DNA of 64,000 nucleotides from Druceiella hillmani (GCA_039881145.1 JAYKKI010000061.1:13428001-13492000), one strand, 5' to 3'. Shown: positions 33,735 to 45,695, counted from the first letter of the stretch. The notes: generated by a model from the sequence alone, not told the origin. A program made the numbers and translations.

Positions 33735-34690
33735 AAACACTATTTGCAGGGCTCACGAAGCACATAATTATATATACTAGGAGCGTAAAATAAATTAAAA
33801 AAACTTTTCGCATCATTATTTGTGGGACTCATTTTCATATGCTCGGAAATAATGGAATTTATCACATTGATGGTTTACGGATAAAGTTTATTATAAATAT
33901 ATAAACATCTTGAAATGCGGTGGTAATTTTAAAGTCTCAGTCTCATCCTAATAGAAAATATAAAAGAAGGTATCAACGGTCCCTAACGTATTTAGATGAG
34001 TAACATAATCCTGTATTATCTTCTCTATTATCCCCTGATATACTACTGATATCGATTCAACTTATATCAGATGCTATATTGCTCCAAGAGTGAGACCTAA
34101 ACCAATAAATAATTCCGCAACTTTCTGTGCTATATTTAAATTCATCATCAACACAGATCATATCTTGAGATAATTTTAATATATTCTATAAACATTTCAT
34201 TTAAAAGTACAACTTTCCCTGTCCGTTCCTAATGTATTTAATGAGCATTATACATTCAATAAATTAAGCATTATTGCATAATAACTCTTAACAATATTGT
34301 TTTTAAAACAACATCAAAACTGATGAGCGATATATTCTTCACATTTCATTTACACTTTGGCACATAGAAACATACATAATACTTACATATAAAGAGAATT
34401 TAGTACTGTTATTACACCATTTCCAAATATTAGCATTATTTCTTGCCATATAAATGTATTGCCTAATAGATCTTTCGCAAGTGTAACAAAACATGAATAT
34501 CCCAAAATTATGAAGTTTTCGGTAAACTTTAGGTAAACTATAATAACGCAGCTTTTTCATAATTGTAACTTTAGTATATTCGGGAGTATGTATTTCTGTG
34601 ACGTTTTCGATGATATCTTTAGAACTACCTTTAATAATATTTAAAAAAATTGGTTTTAAAAAAAGTGTCGAACGTAAAAAAAGTCTCGAT
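33735..34690 (-). repeat. Large inverted duplication, copy B
   Basis: This is the reverse-oriented counterpart of 30060-31250. It begins with one unit of the ~65-bp minisatellite (33740-33800, reversed), then the 'agtctcatcctaatagaaaa' end, and runs to the ttaaaaaaattggtttt block. The minus frame at 34339-34560 (73 codons, with CERSIRQYIYMARNN and WCNNSTKFS) shares short similarity with a stop-interrupted frame in copy A. Whether this reflects a former protein is undecided. The two copies face each other across about 2.5 kb. Confidence 0.7.
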
Positions 34691-34981
34691 AATGTAAATA
34701 CGTTTGATCATAATAAGGTAAAACTTTCACATTTTAACACAATAGATTTTGTATACTATTTAATAAATATGTATTGTTTTCTGGCCCTTAAGTTAAATAT
34801 TTTTTGAAATATTTTATCAAGTAAACCGAAGAATCCTAATTTCCTAGGTCAATTATTTAGTAAAGAATACCTGTTGAAAACAAAGACAATATTATGTATT
34901 TATTATTATATATCAATATTCTATCTTTAAAGTTAAGTTAATTTTCATTATTAAATTTTGGAAAAAGAAGTGTTCACCAAA

Positions 34982-35059
34982 ATGAATTTCCTTGTGAAAA
35001 TTATCATCGTCTTCAATTTTTTAAGTTGTACACAATTTATTGAAGTTATATTTCTTTAG
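34982..35059 (+). other. Tiny ORF resembling a signal peptide
   Basis: A 25-codon frame, MNFLVKIIIVFNFLSCTQF..., begins with ATG in a good context (caccaaaATGaa) and is hydrophobic with a small-residue cleavage-like site. No downstream exon was recognised. It is probably chance, but it is the only secretory-leader-like start I noticed. Confidence 0.15.
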
Positions 35060-35195
35060 GTGCGTTTTGAAACAATGTTTGAATGAAATTTTAAAAACGC
35101 AACAAAAAATAAACCGAATGAAGTTGCTGACTACGTACAAAAATTTAAAAGTAATCATAAGGATGAAGTTGCTCACTAAACATATATTTACATAG

Positions 35196-35581
35196 TTTAT
35201 TTGACAGATGAATGGTCCACTATTTTATTTTTCTGCTGGCTTTCCATTGTAAGCCAATCATCTGCCAAACCTCTTTTATCTGTTTATATTAAATTTAATG
35301 CTGAGTATTCATTAAAATGTTTAAAGTAGTTAAATTTAATTTTAAAATTAATTGAATAAGTAATAATAATAATTATTATTATTATCAATCATATTAATAA
35401 TAATATTATATTATACAATAATGATTGTAATTCTAGATATTAAGATAAAATTTTTTACTACTCTATGTGAGCAAATAATAAAATGATAAGCGCTAATTTG
35501 GAAACGATCTGGCAGATGATTGGTTTACAATTGAAAGCCAGCAGAAAAATAAAATGGTGGACCATTCATTTGTCATATAAA
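35196..35581. mobile_element. MITE with ~72-bp terminal inverted repeats
   Basis: The left arm (35196-35267) and right arm (35510-35581) are about 90% reverse complementary. They share gacagatgaatggtccac, attttatttttctgctggct and ccaatcatctgcca. The interior is AT-rich with ataataata and attattatt runs and no coding. Overall size is about 386 bp. No clear TA or TTAA target duplication was established. Confidence 0.85.
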
Positions 35582-35739
35582 TTAAATTATTTGATTAAAT
35601 TCATATTTTACCAACCGTATTTATAATCATGCTCCAATTCTTTTATTATTTGATTTCCAATAATTATTTGCGTGTTAAATAAGGTTATTCTTGTATTATG
35701 CCAAATAAGTATAACTTCTAACGCACGTATACACACAAT

Positions 35740-36070
35740 TTATTTTATTTTTTAGCGTTTATAATTATTTAATACGCCTGATAAGCAGCTAAAACTGAAG
35801 TCATTTTGATCAATACGAATCATAACCTGTTTTGAGAACCCGGTTTTCTTTGGAAACTTAGAACCTTTTGGTAATATATTTAATTAAATCCTATTTCTCT
35901 TTTAAACTTTACTCTTCCATCTTTTATTATTTATTTCAATTTTGGAAATTAGAATCTCATGTAGACATGATAATTTTCTTGTGTTAAATGGAAATAATAA
36001 TTTCGATATGGTGGCGAGCGGTTGATAAATTTGCAGTCTGTAGAACACCTCTGTAAAGAATTTTAGCGGA
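35740..36070 (+). repeat. Dispersed repeat, plus copy of an inverted pair
   Basis: It aligns in reverse with 39008-39375: 'agcagctaaaact', 'attttgatcaatacgaa', ggaaactta, and at the far end 'gatatggtggcgagcggttg', ataaattt and tagaacacc. A truncated third copy of the far end is at 37095-37140 (gatattgtggtgagcggtcg). The family is unknown and no coding was seen. Confidence 0.65.
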
Positions 36071-37020
36071 GCTGGAATTGAAATTAGTGACTTGTGTTCG
36101 TATACAGTTTCGTGAACTAGTACTTTCTATTTTTTTTATATTGAAACAATGTAAGTTTTTTGCATTATTTATACGTCATCAATTAGCATAATATAGTTTT
36201 TTTTTAAGTTTCCTTCGTATAATTTTTATGTTTTAATTAAATAATTTAAATCTAGCGGATATTAACGACCAAATAAAATAGAATACTATTGAATATATAA
36301 AAAAAAGTTTAGTTATTAAAATGACATATAAATGTTTGTATGTATGTTTATCATTCATGCACGATGTTTAAAAGCAATAAGAAATTTTATGTATATTATT
36401 TACCATATTATATGAAGAAATCCAAGAGTAATAATAATATCGAAATATATCTTAGTATCTCGAAAAAAGAGTTTAGTCTAAAACTTATTTCTTAATGTTG
36501 TACGGAGTAGATCGTTGATAGTTATTATAAATTGAAGTTATGGTAATAAATTTCATTTTGGTTGAGAATTTAGGTATTCAAATTATCGTAATATTGCTTT
36601 TTTAGTTTAGACCTTTGGCAATTATATTAAATTATGTTATTAAACTCTTATTTTATTTACTTATACTTTTGCCGCTATATTTACCCATTACATCATATGG
36701 GAAATATCCCTGTCATTTCATTAAAGTGAATGGCTTCATCGTTTACTAGGACTATCGCTTAATTTATTCATTTTATCGTTTCATTTGTCGTTTAATTTCA
36801 ATTCAAAAAATTAAATAGGTATATCCAAGATTAATAGAGAGCACAAAAATTTTCTGAAATGAATTACCGAAAATTTTAATTATGTTTTGAACCGATGAAA
36901 CTCTATTAGCAGACTCGTCATGTTTCCATTACGCAGTTTGTTGTTATCGTATGTGGATAATAAATTATTAAATATTTTAATAAGTACGTAAATATTACCG
37001 TTTCATAGAATTCAAGTTAC
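36071..37020. other. AT-rich, no recognised feature
   Basis: Low-complexity AT-rich DNA with no recognised repeat or coding. Confidence 0.4.
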
Positions 37021-37085
37021 CTTTAACAATTAGTTTATATATATCGACTTATTTTATATATATCGAGTTTATATATATCGACTGC
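37021..37085 (+). repeat. Short tandem repeat with tatatatatcgac words
   Basis: The word tatatatatcga repeats three times within 65 bp, directly before the truncated dispersed-repeat copy at 37095. Confidence 0.75.
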
Positions 37086-37140
37086 TACTTTATTTCGATA
37101 TTGTGGTGAGCGGTCGGTAAATGCGTAGAAAACATTTCAA

Positions 37141-39007
37141 TTTTAGAATGATTTTAAATTTATGGAACGCTAGTTGCAAAATAAACAGATATGACTCGAG
37201 CATGCGGGTAAAGGTTTCATGATTTTGGGCGTTGATGGGGGTGTGCCGTGAAATGTGATTAGCTCGCTTAAAATTCATTTGTTTTAGCTGCCGACACGTG
37301 TTTTCACATATTTAGATGAATGTGCCACGTCTATTTTATTGTTAATATAATAAGTGTGACAACGCTTTACACATAAAAATTAAAGTCAAAGTTATGTAAC
37401 ATAATGCGTTGATTGTTTCGGATTATATTTTTTTTCGTTTCTTATTGTGAAATATATATTGCAATTCTTCAAGTATTTCAGGTTTAAAACTTTATCTAAT
37501 TGTTAATACATTCATAAGTCCCAACTATATTATGGGTTTTCTATTTTATCCTAATAAGCTGCTAAACGTTTGCAAGTTGTTATTAGTTTAAATATACTCA
37601 GAGGCGTAGAGTGAATTTTACCATAAAAATAAAATTATTTATTTTAAGTTTTTGCTTGCCATTTAACATGATGTGGGAATGGACTCGGACTTCAGTTGTG
37701 TTGAAAATAAATTTTTATGAATTAGGAAATTACCAATAAAAAAAAACAAATTTCTATTGGCAATGGATTGTGACTATCTAATCTCAGCAAAAATACAATC
37801 TAATCTAATCTCAGCAAAAAATTTGCCAATATCATACTATTAGAGCGCTATGCCGATTTATATTCATGTTGCGTTTGTTTAACGTTCTAAGAAAAATATA
37901 ATAATTTCAGTTGTTTTGATTATATCACAAATTCAGGTTTTCCATCCTTACAGTTAACTACTTGTTTAATACCAGTTAAATTATTTCTATTTTAGGGTCA
38001 TTTTCAAGTTACTTTACGGTCGCCAACTTAAAGTTTTGTGTTCGCAGACTTATTCCACTAAGTATTAAGGCATAAGGAAATTAAAAATTTAAAAGGAATT
38101 ATAAAAAGATTAAATAAAGCTTTACATTAATTATATATTATTAATACATAAATTATTTTATTTAAGATCTAAGTATATATTTTGTTTTAATAACTGAATT
38201 TGACGAGAAAATGTTACAACGATTTTAAATAAATATCAATAAATAAAAATACAGTAAATTTACTTTTAACTTTAAATATCAATTTCTCTTTCCATAAAGA
38301 CTTTCAGCTCTACTGTGTAAAATGGATAAATAAAATTGAAGTATATCTGCAATTTTGAAATATTTTGTATTATAATCGTATATGCATTTATTTAAATGAA
38401 GCCAAAGCACAAAATATCACTTTTAAAATAAAAAAAAAACTGTTAGTAGTGTAAAAGAAATATTAGTAATTGATATGGCTAAAGGAATACCGTAGCTGTC
38501 ATTGCGCCCGTTGGTATCGTGTGATTACGACGACTAATTTGATATCGGTTTAGATTGAAATCAAGGTTTCAGTAACTTTAAACAATGTTTAAATGTTTAT
38601 ATATAAACATTTATTCATATCCGTATTGGCACAGCTAAATATCGGATTCACCTTTTGGTTACGGTTGTCGTGCAGTTAAGTGTCATTTGCACTCAGTATT
38701 GTAAATCTGTGGCTGCATAAAAACGCATGTCGCCAATTTGAAACAAATGAATTTAAAAAGCGCCAATTACATGGTAGTGCACGCTCCCTTTCTGTTCAAA
38801 ATTATCATGGAGTTGTTCAGTGCGTTTTTATTTCGGTTCGCACAAGTTGTTTACTGCTCGCAACAAATCTTCTAAAATTTTAGTCTTGTTTACACATTTA
38901 TCGATAGCTCACCAAGATATTGGGTTAAAGCAGAAGTATATAGCAGTCGACATATTTAAATTTGATTAATTTTAAGGAAATATGAATCTATGTATTTCAT
39001 AACTTTT
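37141..39007. other. AT-rich, no recognised gene
   Basis: It includes a duplicated aatctaatctcagcaaaaa near 37780-37815 and a palindrome aaatgtttatatataaacat near 38589. A modestly complex stretch at 38460-38900 has a 67-codon frame (38680-38883) with no domain. Confidence 0.35.
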
Positions 39008-39375
39008 ACGGCGGTGTTCTATAGTGTGTATATTTATCAACTACTCACCACCACATCGATCTAAGGCGGCATAATTTTCAATTCAGCTGATATTTTTCAA
39101 TTCACTTTTTCAAATTCTAATACTGAGGGATATAAAAAGATTTATTATTTGCATTTGAAACAATAAAGTAACAGTATCTGCATGTGGCTATAAGTCCTAA
39201 AATATATACAAAAAGAGAAAATGAAGGATTAAAGTTTATAAAAATTAAACTTTATACAAAAATACCCAAGGATTGTTAGTTTCCAAGATGTACCAGGTTT
39301 TGAATATAAGTTTAGCTTCGTATTGATCAAAATAATATTAGTTTTAGCTGCTTGCTATGAGATGTATTCATAAAA
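39008..39375 (-). repeat. Dispersed repeat, minus copy of the inverted pair
   Basis: Reverse counterpart of 35740-36070. The clearest blocks are 39010-39065 (tgttctatagtg, tatttatcaactactcacca) and 39325-39355 (ttcgtattgatcaaaat, agttttagctgctt). Confidence 0.65.
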
Positions 39376-39954
39376 TATTTTTAAAAAAACATACACGTTT
39401 ATAAAGCAGATCTTTTGTCATTTTAGTTTTACTGTGTTTTGTTAAATAAAACAAAAGAACATTGATGTACTTCTCCATGGTCACTTTTATTAAATAGGTC
39501 ACATGATTGCTTGAAGAAAATTTCCCGTAATGATAGAAAATAATGAATTTCCTTTTCGGATTTAGAGTTGAAATTCAAGTTTGGGTTAATGTCCATGACT
39601 ACGAGAGTCTCTTTAGATTTTGCGAAATAGTTACCCCTTAAAGTACTTTCTTCGTCTACATGGCTATGAAAATGTTTAACATTTTACTCCACGTGAAAAC
39701 ATATTGCGATTTCATCGATGACACGGTGGCTAAAATTTGGTAATGCATTTGTATACAAATTTGAACTGATTTTCAACGTCAAATATTTAAAAATTTTGTA
39801 ATTTTTCGAATTTCCACGACTTGTGAAACAAACGTTGTTCACTTAGTTATATGTAAATGTAAGAATTTATTGAAGGATTTGTCTTTAATAAATTAATATA
39901 TTTTTTAATCGATCTTGTCAAATGAATGAAAAACTTAGCCGTATTTTATTATAA
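39376..39954. other. No recognised feature
   Basis: Ordinary AT-rich sequence up to the Helitron end at 39955. Confidence 0.4.
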
Positions 39955-40422
39955 CTAGCGCGACCCGTGCGAAGTCTTCGCATTATAAATTATTCAACTC
40001 AATTTAATAAATCAAAATTGATTGCAGGTATTCAATTCATTTCTAATTTTGCACACTGCTTATTACGTTTTTATTCCATTATGAAGCTCAGATGACAGAT
40101 CAAACAAATATTTTACTAAAATTGACATATAGAGGCGCAAGTATCAAAAGCATTGAGCTAAAGCGCCACTTTATTTATACGTGAGTGGATTTGAAATTAA
40201 ACAAAAATTTTACCGACTGTTTTGTGTATATAATTTTAATAATTAATTAATTTGCAAAAACAATAGCAATAATAAATTTTTTAGTTGTGGATGCCGGTAG
40301 AGCAAGCAATTATCTATAAAATGATATATAATTTATGTGGATTAGTTGTGAGGTTTTTTCTAAAAAGGGAGAGTAACATCTTAACTTTAGCGTATTAATA
40401 TATATGATGATGATGATGATGA
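39955..40422 (-). mobile_element. Non-autonomous Helitron, copy 2
   Basis: This has the same termini and body as 21223-21650: CTAG, then cgcgacccgtgcgaagtctt on the plus strand, and at the other end an (atg)n microsatellite (about 40404-40422). It retains about 85 bp near the 3' end (attattcaactcaatttaat and following) that copy 1 lacks, and lacks about 40 bp present in copy 1. Near identity elsewhere means both arose recently from one family. Confidence 0.85.
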
Positions 40423-40744
40423 TATCAATATTATACTCTAGAATTATTATGCAATTTCCCAATTAAATAATATTTCCTTAAAGTGTGAAACTTATATGTC
40501 ATTAAGATTATAGTTTGAAGACATATTCACGTTATCGACACTTATGCGGTAATGTTATCAAGTGTAATGCACTAGTGACGCGTACAGGTATAGTGACAGC
40601 GCCCATAACACTTTTAGTTCATATTTCACAAAATATATTCAAATTAACTTATCTGTAGGAAATTTTTTCGAGTGGCTAAATTATTATTATTGAATATTTT
40701 TAAGCGAAACTAAGCGTTACCTATTAAAGACACGCTACTAAGTC
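40423..40744. other. No recognised feature
   Basis: Moderately complex near 40530-40620 (gttatcgacacttatgcgg). Not assigned. Confidence 0.35.
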
Positions 40745-40921
40745 TACAACAATCGTTTTTAGAATTTTTGTCTATTTGTTTGTCTGTGTATACTTTCGTC
40801 GTGTACGTCAATCTCATAGAGTTCTGAAAGCAAAAGAAACAAAAAATATTATCAACAGAAAAAATACAAGCAAAAGAAAAAACTTCGAATTTCACGCGGA
40901 AGAAGTCGCGGGCACAGATAG
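40745..40921 (+). mobile_element. Degenerate Helitron-like element
   Basis: It ends with cacgcggaagaagtcgcggg, cacag, ATAG and then T. This is the typical cgcgg...ccgcg-type hairpin and CTAG end with one substitution. The interior has tttgtctgtgtatactttcg. The 5' end is not resolved. The 118-codon minus frame spanning it is not recognisable. Confidence 0.5.
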
Positions 40922-42424
40922 TAACATAATAAAATACCATTGACCCAAACTGAAAGAATACTTTAGAAACGATTTGGAAAACTTGATTGTAACAAAGACT
41001 TCGTGATTTAAAATCCAGGTGTACAATGAATAATATCATTATGAGCAATTGGGTAAAAGTGTACACTAGGATATTACATATACGTGAAGAAAGTATAAGT
41101 TTTACTGTTATATTTTGTTCATGTATATATACGTGACTAAAGGGACAAAACTTATAGTATAGTATAGCATGCCGCTTAATAACAAAATTTTCAAAAAGTT
41201 AATAATCTTTTATTTTTCAAGTACGTGTAATGCATTGATTTAATTATTCTCTAAGAAAGTATTCTGGAACGAATCGATTGTTTTACAAACTCCAATTTTG
41301 ACTTAAATTTAAAATCATTGAAATAACAAATTTCATAAGGAATGAAAAGTAATATTCATATGACATGTAGAATAAAATATATATGTTAGTATAGAATGAA
41401 ATTCAGGAGAGGACAAAATTCATTCCAATTGATCATTAGTGAAAAATCGGAGTCAGTGGAAGATTCCAAGAAAAAACGAATAATTTATACACAAAATATT
41501 AATGGATATTTATTTATTTATTCTAGAAAACACTATGTCCAACTTATAGATTTACCCAAAGTACACTTAAACCGTTGGACCAGTGGAAATAGTATAAAAA
41601 TAAATGGTTATAAAATGTAGTACAAACAATAAAGAATAAGACAGACAACATATAGCAAATTGAAAAAAATATCACTGTAATTGGAGATCAGTTGGGAATC
41701 ACCAAGCAATTTCATAACTCTATACTCGAAGCAGTTAATGAAGCCAAAAAAATGAATGAAAATAAATGAAATGGGAAATGAGTATATTATTTAAAAAAGG
41801 CCTGTAATTATCCATATATTTTGAAGTTATTGATGTAAGTTAAAGGAAATAACTTTATTTGATAGTTTCAACAAAATTATTTTTAACTTATAATTTTTTA
41901 CGATTTTTAAAAATACGACTGAGAAAGTATAAGTGCGAGGGGATAAAACTTAATACATTGTAAACAAGATTTGAAAATAAAAAAAGTAAAGTTATAACTT
42001 AGATTTCATTTGACAAGATCATTTTAAAAGAGATTTCACGGATTGGGTGTGTGCAGAAAAAAACTTTCTCACCCACATTATATTTTTTTAAAATATTGTG
42101 CCACGTATTAATTGATATTCCCATCTGAAGTATATGTTTGCTAAATTGGATAAGTCTAAAACTAACCAAACTGTTTATGTATAGAAATGATAGAAAACGA
42201 CCTGGAATAAATAGTCGAATCAGATTCTGGACGGTTAAATCTAACGAAAAATATAACAACCAAATTGAAGACCCATATTAACAGATTCATTTTCGGTCTT
42301 AATCGAAATATAAAAAGAAAATTACACTAGCCCTCTACGCGAAATACAAATAACTCTTTCCACTATATCAATATTCTCAACGCTAGGTATACTTGAAAAT
42401 TTAGATCCACCGTGTATCTACAAG
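40922..42424. other. AT-rich; unassigned small open frames
   Basis: A plus frame at 41396-41620 (74 codons, basic and polar) is followed by an open stretch near 41670-41765 reading VIGDQLGITKQFHNSILEA. They might be pieces of one decayed coding sequence, but no domain is recognisable. An 86-codon minus frame at 41999-42259 is also unassigned. Confidence 0.3.
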
Positions 42425-42770
42425 TACATATAAAGTATTTAAGCACTTCCTGTCGGCGACTTGAGAAAATTAAGTTTCATTTATCGAGTTCCTGCGGGTA
42501 ACAAATGCGGGGAGGTGGAGTGACGAGTTTAATTTATAGGCGGACACTCGGTAGAAGCTTTAATCTTCAATTAATTACGTAACGGTTCCTTTTTATGGCC
42601 CAATCATAATAAAACTGAGCTTCGAGCTTGCGTCAAATGTTGCTCTTTATTACCGGCTCTACAACTAAACTTGGCAAAAAATATAGATATATTATACGGG
42701 TTGACTGTGGACACAAGATCCGCGTCGGACGAGACACCTGCGGATTTTGAGGCGATTCTGTCCATTCTTC
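42425..42770. other. G+C-richer island with homeodomain-type motifs
   Basis: A complex stretch with AATTAATTACG (42569-42579), TTTATGGC (42592-42599), tgcggggaggtggagtgac and cgcgtcggacgagacacctg. The mixture of clustered AT-core homeodomain words and CpG-bearing sequence is what conserved developmental enhancers often look like. No open frame of note. The function is a guess from motifs. Confidence 0.4.
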
Positions 42771-42869
42771 AAATATGAAGAATTTTCTATCTTTAGTAAT
42801 TTGTAAATGTATGATTAGGGAGTATTATGAATCTACCTTATTGTCTGTTGTAATCGTGAAGATATCGAT

Positions 42870-43079
42870 ATGACAGAATCGTGGAATAACTTAATAAAAC
42901 GAAATATACAGGAGTATCAAGGAACGGGTCTATTAGGTGATTCTGTGTATGATATTGAACATTTTTTAAACGGTTTTTTGCAAAAAGATGAAATTTCTTT
43001 TCGCTCTAATAGCAAGTTTGAAGTGACTTTTTTCAGGAAATTTTTAGAATTAATATACAGTTTTTCCCGCACCGTTTGA
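42870..43079 (+). other. Unrecognised 69-codon open frame
   Basis: The frame has ordinary polar composition (LLGDSVYDIEHFLNGFLQKD) and an ATG. The antisense frame is also open over much of it, which weakens the case for coding. No domain or splice partner is recognisable. Confidence 0.15.
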
Positions 43080-43367
43080 TGCACAGAATCATATGTGCGA
43101 TATTGTATTGACATTTCCCTTTATATTCTATATAATTTACTTTTTTGATAACGATTACTACTGAAAATTATGCAATAATAGTAACATTTTTATTAAATTT
43201 GGTTAAGCGTAGAAAATAGTTAATGCATAGAAAATAATTTAATTTTTTTTATATACTTTGTCGAGTGTCGAGTTATCATTGAAAGAGTCTTCCTTAAATT
43301 TATTAACAAATAATTGAAACGTTTCTAAGTAACCAATTGGAAACTATAACGAATTGGAAACTATAAA

Positions 43368-43727
43368 ATGATAAAAATACAGTTATTTAGTTCCACATTT
43401 TTCAGTACAAGATTATTTACAAATAAATTTGTAAAATACTGTTTACGGTTACAGATTTTGGGAATTATTGTAAATGCGATGCTCCTCTCTCTCATGTACC
43501 TGCACACCTCGACACACATATATAAAAATCGCATACAACTTCCAAAAGTCGAATATTCGCCTTTTGGATTTTACCCATTAATTCAGAAGGCTAAAAGTAT
43601 TAAATGTCATGAATCACCTACATGCATAGATTTAATTTATCTGGGAGCTGAACATTATTACAGTAAGCCCGCACACAACTTATTCAAAAATAAAATTAGA
43701 TACATATCATCAATGATAATTAATTAA
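43368..43727 (+). other. Unrecognised 119-codon open frame
   Basis: One of the longest frames in the window that is not built on a repeat. It has a hydrophobic N-terminal third (a possible membrane segment around residues 25-45), then a polar part with two cysteines near KCHESPTCIDL. I recognise no family. Chance, a decayed mobile element or a small gene are all possible. Confidence 0.2.
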
Positions 43728-44029
43728 TTGTAGCATGAATACCCAATAAAGCATGTTTAAAAAAAATCAACTTCATCGATAGAACACCTTGGCCACTTGT
43801 AAAAACAAGATTCCTTCAAACTCGGTATCAAATTTCTCAAAGGCTTCTGTTCTTGAAGCAAGTACTAATGATGTATTTGTCAGATTTAAACATCCATGAA
43901 ATATAACAGAAATGCTATTTGGGCAGCGAATACTGCATTAATTTGGTTCTACGACATGCACTTTAATACACAACCAAAACTATACCTAGAAGATTGAGAA
44001 CGATATGCGAGTTATTGATATACCATAAG

Positions 44030-44180
44030 TTAATACAGAGCGCAGTGACAGAGATTTATGATCGCCGAGCGAGATAGCGCTTATCCCGGAAGCTCCGTAC
44101 CCCGCATCGCGAAGTCAACAAAACGGCCCCCACCGCTTGGGCGTTTCACAGTTTGCCATCGGCCGTCGTAGCACGCAGAG
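44030..44180. other. G+C-rich island
   Basis: About 150 bp of CpG-bearing sequence (atcgccgagcgagatagcgc, ccccgcatcgcgaag, ggcccccaccgcttgggcg) in AT-rich surroundings. No reading frame or known motif was recognised. Confidence 0.35.
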
Positions 44181-44235
44181 AATGATACACTCAGATAAAT
44201 AAACGAACTCAAACTCTAAGACTTTATCCTAAACT

Positions 44236-44465
44236 ATTGAGATATTCCCATGTATACCTCCTTCCTCTATCATAAATCCCCCAGGTTACAACATGCAAAC
44301 ATAGGAATAACTGAGATAAATCAAATAAGCCCAAACGTGATGGATTTGCTGTTAGGCATTGAGAAGTTCCCACGACCTCCTCCCTTCTCCATCATCAGAT
44401 CCTCAGGGATACGACATGTAACGAAACAATTCATTGAAATAAGTCAAAAGAGTTCAGTTCTACTT
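44236..44465 (+). repeat. Tandem duplication, 122-bp period
   Basis: Unit 1 (44236-44357) and unit 2 (44358-44465) share attgaga, ttccca, acctcct-cc, tc-atcat-a, acaacatg/acgacatg, and aaataagtc or aaatcaaataagcc in order. Divergence is considerable. The words recall a tandemly arranged Lepidoptera repeat, though I am not certain. Confidence 0.7.
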
Positions 44466-45245
44466 TAGGTAAACAAAACGGAAAATTAATTAATTGAACA
44501 AATATTCAAACGCAGCATTTGAGATTCTTTTCCGTAATTTAAATATTTCGACCGTATTGCGAGTCACTTTCCATACTAAATATAATATTTCAAATTTACC
44601 ACCGCACAAGCTGTTGCTATTGTACAGTGCTGCTGAAAGTTTCCCATTCTGCTCACTCTTAAACACTCTGCTAATATTATAGCATACATTTTTTCCGTAG
44701 TTATAATAAAAAATCTTCACCTTTGTTCTCCCCATCCTGATATTACTTTCTTCTTTATTCTCGTTACAATATTCTTCCTAAATTTCGTAGACTCATAATT
44801 TATAAAGAGAATTGTCGTTTAAGAAAATTTTTAGCCTTCTTTGATACTGTGGGGTCTATTATAATTCTTGTAATATAATTTACGGCATGGAGTTTTCTCT
44901 GTTTGAAAACACGCACGTTTTTGTTAAGCAGCTGCGTCAATGTGCGAGACTTACTCTCGTATGAAAATAGTTTTAGGTAATATTTTTCCAATTTTTGCAG
45001 TAAATTTCTGCTGATATTACAATTGGAAAGTTGATTTGTTTGTCGATATGTTTATTAGTTAATAACTCTGCAATCAGGCAAAGAGTCGTCACCAATTTTT
45101 TCATGCACATAGTTTGTATACCAGAGTAGTAGTGGTGAAGTATAATGCAGTAAGTAGGCTGTTGACTGCGGTTTCACTTGCGTGGAATACTAATGATATG
45201 AAAATTGTTGAAACGACTTGGTAGATTTTCATGAAAATAGGTATG
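44466..45245. other. No recognised gene
   Basis: Overlapping short frames occur on both strands with no domain. Near 45185-45240 'gaaacgacttggtagatttt' resembles a common transposon word. Confidence 0.35.
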
Positions 45246-45436
45246 TTTATTTATTGATTTATCTATTTTAATATACCTAATTGATACACATGACGGACTT
45301 ATTGCTAGGGGATCAATATCTTACAATCAACTAGAATACTAATACAGCCCCGCTTGACTGGCGGCCGGGAATCGAACCCAGGCCCTGGCGGTGTATCGTG
45401 CCACCAAAGGCCGTATGCCTTGTAATCGACCCAACA
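45246..45436 (-). mobile_element. tRNA-like SINE, minus strand
   Basis: This is the second copy of the family at 24748-24926. On the plus strand it starts with the reversed tail (tttatttattgatttatcta), then gacggacttattgctagggg, gccccgcttgactggcggcc, gggaatcgaacccagg (box B complement) and ggccgtatgccttgtaatcg. The box B here, read on the minus strand as gggttcgattccc, is closer to consensus than in copy 1. Confidence 0.8.
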
Positions 45437-45695
45437 CAGCACGGCGATGACAGACATAGTTCATAGTTCAATGTCATGCGAAGAATAGCATAGTTCATTG
45501 TTTCAATTCACATATTTTCAAAGTTGATTTTTTTGCTCATAATAATATTTTAATGCTACAAAATGTGAAAAGATTTTTTTCTAAGCATAGCAAAACCTTT
45601 AATATCGCTTGTAGATAGGTGTTGTTATAGTCTTTTTGGGTCAGGTATACATTTGTCCGGAAGAAACCGCGAATTAGCGAAATTAAATATTTATA

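Noticed and set aside
34982..35059. Start of a secreted protein gene
   Set aside because: Only 25 codons, no following exon and no other support. Listed at very low confidence.
40710..41066. 118-codon minus frame as a gene
   Set aside because: It runs through a degenerate Helitron end and is rich in Phe/Cys without domain similarity.
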